A stretch of 35,616 bases of DNA from CANKHA01 sp034668785 (lineage in GTDB: Bacteria; Pseudomonadota; Alphaproteobacteria; Rhizobiales; Xanthobacteraceae), in the NCBI GenBank assembly GCA_034668785.1, contig JAXDOS010000203.1, positions 1 to 35,616 on the forward strand, in the 5' to 3' direction. The notes beneath the pieces were generated by a model, which had not been told where the DNA came from, ran no database searches, and worked only from the letters and a program-made list of their open reading frames with translations. Positions within the stretch are counted from its first letter, which is position 1, and each line of letters opens with the position of its first letter. The translations under genes were made by a program, and so were the position numbers. This document shows positions 32,496 to 35,616 of the stretch, piece after piece.

Positions 32496-33335
32496 ATGGA
32501 TTATCCGATCATGTCCGCACCGGCTCGGCTGGTGGGGCGGGCGTTTGCCACGGTGACGGCGACGTCGATCGCTGCCGTCCTCACAGCATCCATTGCCGTC
32601 GCGCAGCAGCCCCCGGCTGCAGCGCCAGCGCCCGCACCTGCCGCTAAACCCGCGCCAAAACCGGCTCCCGCAAAACCGCCGGCGGCTAAACCCGCACCGG
32701 CCAAACCGGCCGAAGCCGCCCCGGCCAAGCCTGCGCAGCCGCAGGGCACCGCCCAAGCCCCCGGCGCCGACCAGATGCCGCAACTTGTCTATTCGCAATG
32801 GATCAAGTTTTGCGTGAAGCCGGAAGATGCGAACGCCAAGCAGGTCTGCCTCACCGGTATCGATGGCCGCCTGGAATCCGGAATGCCGATTGTCGCCGTC
32901 GTGGTGATCGAGCCGGAAGGTGATCCGAAAAAGATTCTCCGCGTGACCCTGCCTGTCGGCATGCATCTCCAACACGGCACGCGCGTACTCATCGATCAGG
33001 GCCAGCCTTTGAGCGCGCCTTACGTGGTCTGCTTCAACAACGGTTGCATGGCCGATTATGAGTTGACCCCGGACATCCTTGGCAAGATGAAAAAGGGCCA
33101 AGGCCTGCTGGTTCAAGGAATCAATTATAATGGCGGCGCCATCAGCATCCCGGTGGCGCTCACCGAGTTCGCCAAGGTTTATGACGGCCCGCCGACCGAT
33201 CCGAAAATTCTCGAGGAACGGCAGAAGAAGCTCGAAGAAGATCTGCAACGCAGAGCCAACGAGGCACGGCAGAAGCTTGAGAGCCAACAAGCGCAGCCTG
33301 GACAGCCGGCGCCAACGCCGACGCCGGCGAGGTAG
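32496..33335 (+). CDS. Invasion-associated locus B (IalB) family protein
   Basis: A 279-residue exported protein. The ATG at 32496 has AAGAGGA about 10 bases upstream; in-frame ATGs at 32466 and 32511 are alternatives. A signal peptide (FATVTATSIAAVLTASIAVAQ) is followed by a Pro/Ala/Lys-rich linker of about 50 residues. The IalB domain has WIKFCVKPEDANAKQVCLTGID, LRVTLPVGMHLQHGTRVLIDQGQP and YVVCFNNGCMADYELT, with four cysteines that may pair. A charged coiled segment (LEERQKKLEEDLQRRANEARQ) and a Pro-rich end follow. IalB was named for Bartonella red-cell invasion, but the family is common in free-living alphaproteobacteria, where its role is unclear. The Pro/Ala linker suggests the domain spans or lies along the cell wall. 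Confidence 0.85.
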   Translation: MDYPIMSAPARLVGRAFATVTATSIAAVLTASIAVAQQPPAAAPAPAPAAKPAPKPAPAKPPAAKPAPAKPAEAAPAKPAQPQGTAQAPGADQMPQLVYSQWIKFCVKPEDANAKQVCLTGIDGRLESGMPIVAVVVIEPEGDPKKILRVTLPVGMHLQHGTRVLIDQGQPLSAPYVVCFNNGCMADYELTPDILGKMKKGQGLLVQGINYNGGAISIPVALTEFAKVYDGPPTDPKILEERQKKLEEDLQRRANEARQKLESQQAQPGQPAPTPTPAR

Positions 33336-33341
33336 TGAGAA

Positions 33342-33382
33342 ACCGGCCGCGCTTTAATTGAGAAGAGAATTTCGCGGCCGGT
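33342..33382. terminator. Inverted repeat between convergent ialB-like and hspQ genes
   Basis: ACCGGCCGCG (33342-33351) and CGCGGCCGGT (33373-33382) are perfect 10-base inverted arms with a 21-base spacer that contains the hspQ stop. On the minus strand the hairpin is followed by TTTCTC, so it could end hspQ transcription. It may work in both directions. The long loop lowers confidence. Confidence 0.4.
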
Positions 33383-33686
33383 ATCCGCCCTGATCGTCGG
33401 TTTCGAATATTTCCCCGACTTGCGGATGGCGCAGCGGCTCGCCTGATGTATCCGGCAACAGATTCTGCTCGGAGACATAGGCGACGTATTCGGTTTCCGC
33501 ATTCTCGGCGAACAGGTGATAGAACGGCTGGTCCTTGTGCGGACGCACCTCTTCCGGAATCGACAGCAGCCATTCCTCCGTGTTGTCGAATTCCGGATCG
33601 ATGTCGAAAACGACACCACGGAAGGGGAATAGGCGGTGGCGCACCACCTCTCCGATCTTGTATTTGGCAAGCCGCATCTTGGTCAT
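33354..33686 (-). CDS. hspQ: Heat shock protein HspQ
   Basis: A 110-residue cytoplasmic protein of the HspQ/YccV family. The family fold is shown by KYKIGEVVRHRLFPFRGVVFDIDPEF, WLLSIPEEVRPHKDQPFYHLFAEN and TEYVAYVSEQNLLPDTSGEPLRHPQVGEIF. In E. coli HspQ was first seen as a hemimethylated-DNA binder affecting dnaA, and later as a specificity factor for the Lon protease. The length is normal. Translation may start at the ATG at 33686 or at the ATG three codons on. It follows the UbiH-like gene by 62 bp on the same strand and may be co-transcribed. I found no convincing heat-shock promoter. Confidence 0.92.
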   Translation of the reverse strand: MTKMRLAKYKIGEVVRHRLFPFRGVVFDIDPEFDNTEEWLLSIPEEVRPHKDQPFYHLFAENAETEYVAYVSEQNLLPDTSGEPLRHPQVGEIFETDDQGGYRPRNSLLN

Positions 33687-33748
33687 GAAGAAGCATCTAA
33701 TCCACGATTGTGGCGCGCAACAGTCCGAAGATTGAACGCCCGTTCACT

Positions 33749-34960
33749 CTAATGCGATGACAACAGCTCACCGCGCATCAGACGCGGCTGCGAGCCTGTT
33801 GGCGCGAGGCCCTCGCGCATGACCGCGCGGCGCAGCGGGCCGATGCGATCCAGCAGAAGAAAACTCAATTGCCGAGCGCCCTGAAGCGGCAGGAAATCCG
33901 ACAACAGGGTGCGGTTGAGCAGATCGACGGCAAGCGTGCGGCTGGCGACGTCCGATCGGCGTAGCTTGTCGTAGCGGGCGAGAACTTCCGGCGCGCCCAG
34001 ATCGGCGCCGGCGCGACGGGCGTCGGCCACGACCTCGGCAATCGTGGCGGCATCGCGTAGCCCGAGATTGAGCCCCTGGGCTCCAATCGGCGGCAGCACA
34101 TGGCCCGCCTCGCCAACCAACGCCACGCGGCGCGCGCCGAAGCTGCGGGCGGTTTCCATCGCCAGCGGAAACACGCCGCGTCCCGGCTCAATGGTGAATT
34201 TTCCGAGGATCGAATGCGCGCGCCGCTCGAGTTCGTGCGATAGCGAGGCGTCATCGAGGTGCGCGAGCCGGTCCGCCGTTGCCGGATCGGTCACGTAGAC
34301 CAGGCTTGAACGTCGGCCGGTAAGCGGGACGAGGGTGAAAGGACCGCCAGGTGTGTGGAATTCGGTCGAGATGTCCAGGTGAGGACGCGCGTGACCTAAA
34401 TTAAAGGTCAGCGCGGTCTGCGGATAATTCCGCAAGTCGGTCTTGATGCCGGTGGCCGCGCGGCAAATGGAACGGCGGCCGTCGGCGCCGACGACGAGGC
34501 GAGCCTCAATCTCACTGCCGCCCTTGAGCGTTATACTCACGCTGTCGTCGGAAATATCGACGGCCTCGGCTTCATCCTCGATCCGCGAAATTCCGTGAAG
34601 TTCCCCAACGCGCGCTTCGAGCGCGGCGAGCAGATGGCGGTTCTCGATGTTGTAGCCGAAGGCATCGAGGGCGATTTCCGAAGCTTCGAACTTAATCTCC
34701 GGCGCCCGCAACAGTCGCCCGGTGTCGTCGACGATACGCATCGTGCGTAAAGGTGCCGCCTGCGCATGACACCGCGCCCATACGCCAAGCGTGTCGAGCG
34801 CGGTCACCGAACCGCGCAGCAGGGCCGTGGTGCGATGGTCTTCTTGCGTGGAGCGTTTCGAAATAAGCACAGTTTCGACGCCGGCTTCCGCAAGCGCGAC
34901 CGCGGCGGTCAGCCCCGCCGGACCGCCGCCTACCACCGCTACCTCAACCGCTTTGGTCAT
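33749..34960 (-). CDS. UbiH/UbiF/COQ6-family FAD-dependent hydroxylase
   Basis: A 403-residue class A flavin monooxygenase. The ATG at 34960 directly precedes the FAD-binding motif VAVVGGGPAGLTAAVALAEAG; a longer in-frame ORF upstream to 35290 would overlap pcs and is not credible. Other motifs are RTTALLRGSVTALDTLGVW, VGADGRRSICR and VGEAGHVLPPIGAQGLNLGLRD, the last typical of ubiquinone ring hydroxylases (with Glu in place of the usual Asp in GD). Ring hydroxylation in ubiquinone synthesis is the likely role, but the exact carbon position cannot be told. It is divergent from pcs across 46 bp. hspQ follows on the same strand. Confidence 0.82.
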   Translation of the reverse strand: MTKAVEVAVVGGGPAGLTAAVALAEAGVETVLISKRSTQEDHRTTALLRGSVTALDTLGVWARCHAQAAPLRTMRIVDDTGRLLRAPEIKFEASEIALDAFGYNIENRHLLAALEARVGELHGISRIEDEAEAVDISDDSVSITLKGGSEIEARLVVGADGRRSICRAATGIKTDLRNYPQTALTFNLGHARPHLDISTEFHTPGGPFTLVPLTGRRSSLVYVTDPATADRLAHLDDASLSHELERRAHSILGKFTIEPGRGVFPLAMETARSFGARRVALVGEAGHVLPPIGAQGLNLGLRDAATIAEVVADARRAGADLGAPEVLARYDKLRRSDVASRTLAVDLLNRTLLSDFLPLQGARQLSFLLLDRIGPLRRAVMREGLAPTGSQPRLMRGELLSSH

Positions 34961-35006
34961 GTCGCGATACCTATCGCGTTTGCCGGCGCCTACGCTAGGG
35001 TGAGGG

Positions 35007-35616
35007 ATGGACGAAAAGTCGGCGGGAACGCAAGACATCGAGCAAGAATCCGCGCCCTTTACACACACCTGCGCCTTCGCCGTCCATGTGTTCACCGCGT
35101 CCGGCGCGGCGCTCGCGTTTCTTGCGCTGATCGCCGCAGTGCGGAGCGACTGGGTTTGGATGTTCTGGTGGCTTGGCGCCGCGCTCGTCGTGGACGGCGT
35201 GGATGGTACGCTCGCCCGCCGCTTCCAGGTCGCGGAACGGCTGCCGCGCTGGTCCGGCGACAGTCTCGACTTCGTGGTCGACTTTCTCACCTATGTATTT
35301 GTGCCCTCCTACGCGATCACCGCGAGCGGCCTGCTGCCAAGCCCTACCGCTATTCCTCTTGGCATCCTCATCGTGACCACGGGCGCACTCTATTTCGCCG
35401 ACCGGACGATGAAGCTGTCGGGCGATTATTTCCGCGGTTTTCCGGTGCTGTGGAACGTAGTGGCGTTCTATCTGTTTTTGCTGAAGCCGCCGCCTTGGAT
35501 CGGCGCGGCCGGAGTGGTGTGCCTCTTGATCCTCACCTTCGTGCCGTTTGCCTTCATCCATCCGGTCCGCGTCAGGCAATGGCGGCGCATCAACATAGCA
35601 TTGCTGGTGCTATGGT
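35007..35616 (+). CDS. pcs: Phosphatidylcholine synthase (Pcs), cut at right edge
   Basis: The first 203 residues of a CDP-alcohol phosphotransferase that joins choline to CDP-diacylglycerol in the inner membrane. The signature is D66-G67-x2-A70-R71, a 12-residue gap, G84-x3-D88-x3-D92. The 12-residue gap is that of Pcs enzymes rather than the 8 seen in most of this superfamily. Membrane segments include AFAVHVFTASGAALAFLALIAAV, WVWMFWWLGAALVVDGV and IPLGILIVTTGALYF. Late segments (SGDYFRGFPVLWNVVAFYLF, FVPFAFIHPVRVRQWRRINI) agree with the family. AGGG lies 6 bases before the ATG. The gene runs off the window with no stop, so the C-terminal part is missing here. Phosphatidylcholine from Pcs is typical of host-associated rhizobia and relatives. 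Confidence 0.93.
   Translation, partial: MDEKSAGTQDIEQESAPFTHTCAFAVHVFTASGAALAFLALIAAVRSDWVWMFWWLGAALVVDGVDGTLARRFQVAERLPRWSGDSLDFVVDFLTYVFVPSYAITASGLLPSPTAIPLGILIVTTGALYFADRTMKLSGDYFRGFPVLWNVVAFYLFLLKPPPWIGAAGVVCLLILTFVPFAFIHPVRVRQWRRINIALLVLW

Noticed and set aside
34961..35290. An N-terminal extension of the UbiH-like protein by 110 codons
   Set aside because: It would overlap the start of pcs, lacks any domain, and the FAD motif begins directly after the ATG at 34960.

Overview
The window is a high-GC stretch of bacterial chromosome, most likely from an alphaproteobacterium of the order Hyphomicrobiales (Rhizobiales), near the Bradyrhizobium/Xanthobacteraceae branch. The clues are a Bradyrhizobium-type cyclic beta-glucan locus (GH17-GT2 synthase, GH17 membrane protein and a small secreted protein), phosphatidylcholine synthase, an IalB-family protein, a DUF3551 protein, an LpxO-type hydroxylase and the sdhE-mfd pair. 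This placement is inferred from gene content, not from a marker phylogeny. No phage, IS element, CRISPR array or rRNA was seen.

Layout. 1-5650: tgt (queuosine tRNA modification), a secreted LVIVD-repeat protein, a convergent FAD monooxygenase, and three small or unusual genes (zinc ribbon, DUF3551, CX5R phosphatase-like). 5651-8588: tRNA-Lys, an M20 amidohydrolase and a convergent aldehyde dehydrogenase. 8661-14189: the ndv-like glucan locus, with ndvB-like and a small secreted protein on the minus strand, an ndvC-like gene divergent, and a small membrane protein convergent with it. 14256-19456: a SPOR-like membrane protein divergent from glmU-glmS-DUF502, which starts UDP-GlcNAc synthesis for the envelope. 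19465-21706: a palindromic intergenic repeat, then recG. 21781-26708: an LpxO-like hydroxylase divergent from sdhE-mfd, which has a recognisable promoter. 26937-32227: an orphan membrane protein, then a minus-strand set of a family-5 solute-binding protein, an ANL-family protein with a destroyed nucleotide loop, and a divergent GGDEF protein. 32496-35616: ialB-like, hspQ, a UbiH-like monooxygenase, and the start of pcs, which runs off the right edge.

Much of the window serves the cell envelope: glucan synthesis, UDP-GlcNAc supply, lipid A hydroxylation, phosphatidylcholine, and SPOR and IalB proteins. A second theme is DNA repair and helicase work (recG, mfd). The parts most worth checking are the Tgt that has lost three of its four zinc ligands, the three-gene unit at 27473-32227 whose two inner products both look like pseudo-enzymes, the phosphatase-like gene ending 6 bp from the tRNA-Lys 3' end, and the uncharacterised small proteins around the glucan locus.

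No gene-free stretch exceeds 300 bases. The longest are 32228-32495, 26709-26936 and 12009-12235. They probably hold promoters, but I saw no convincing consensus in them.
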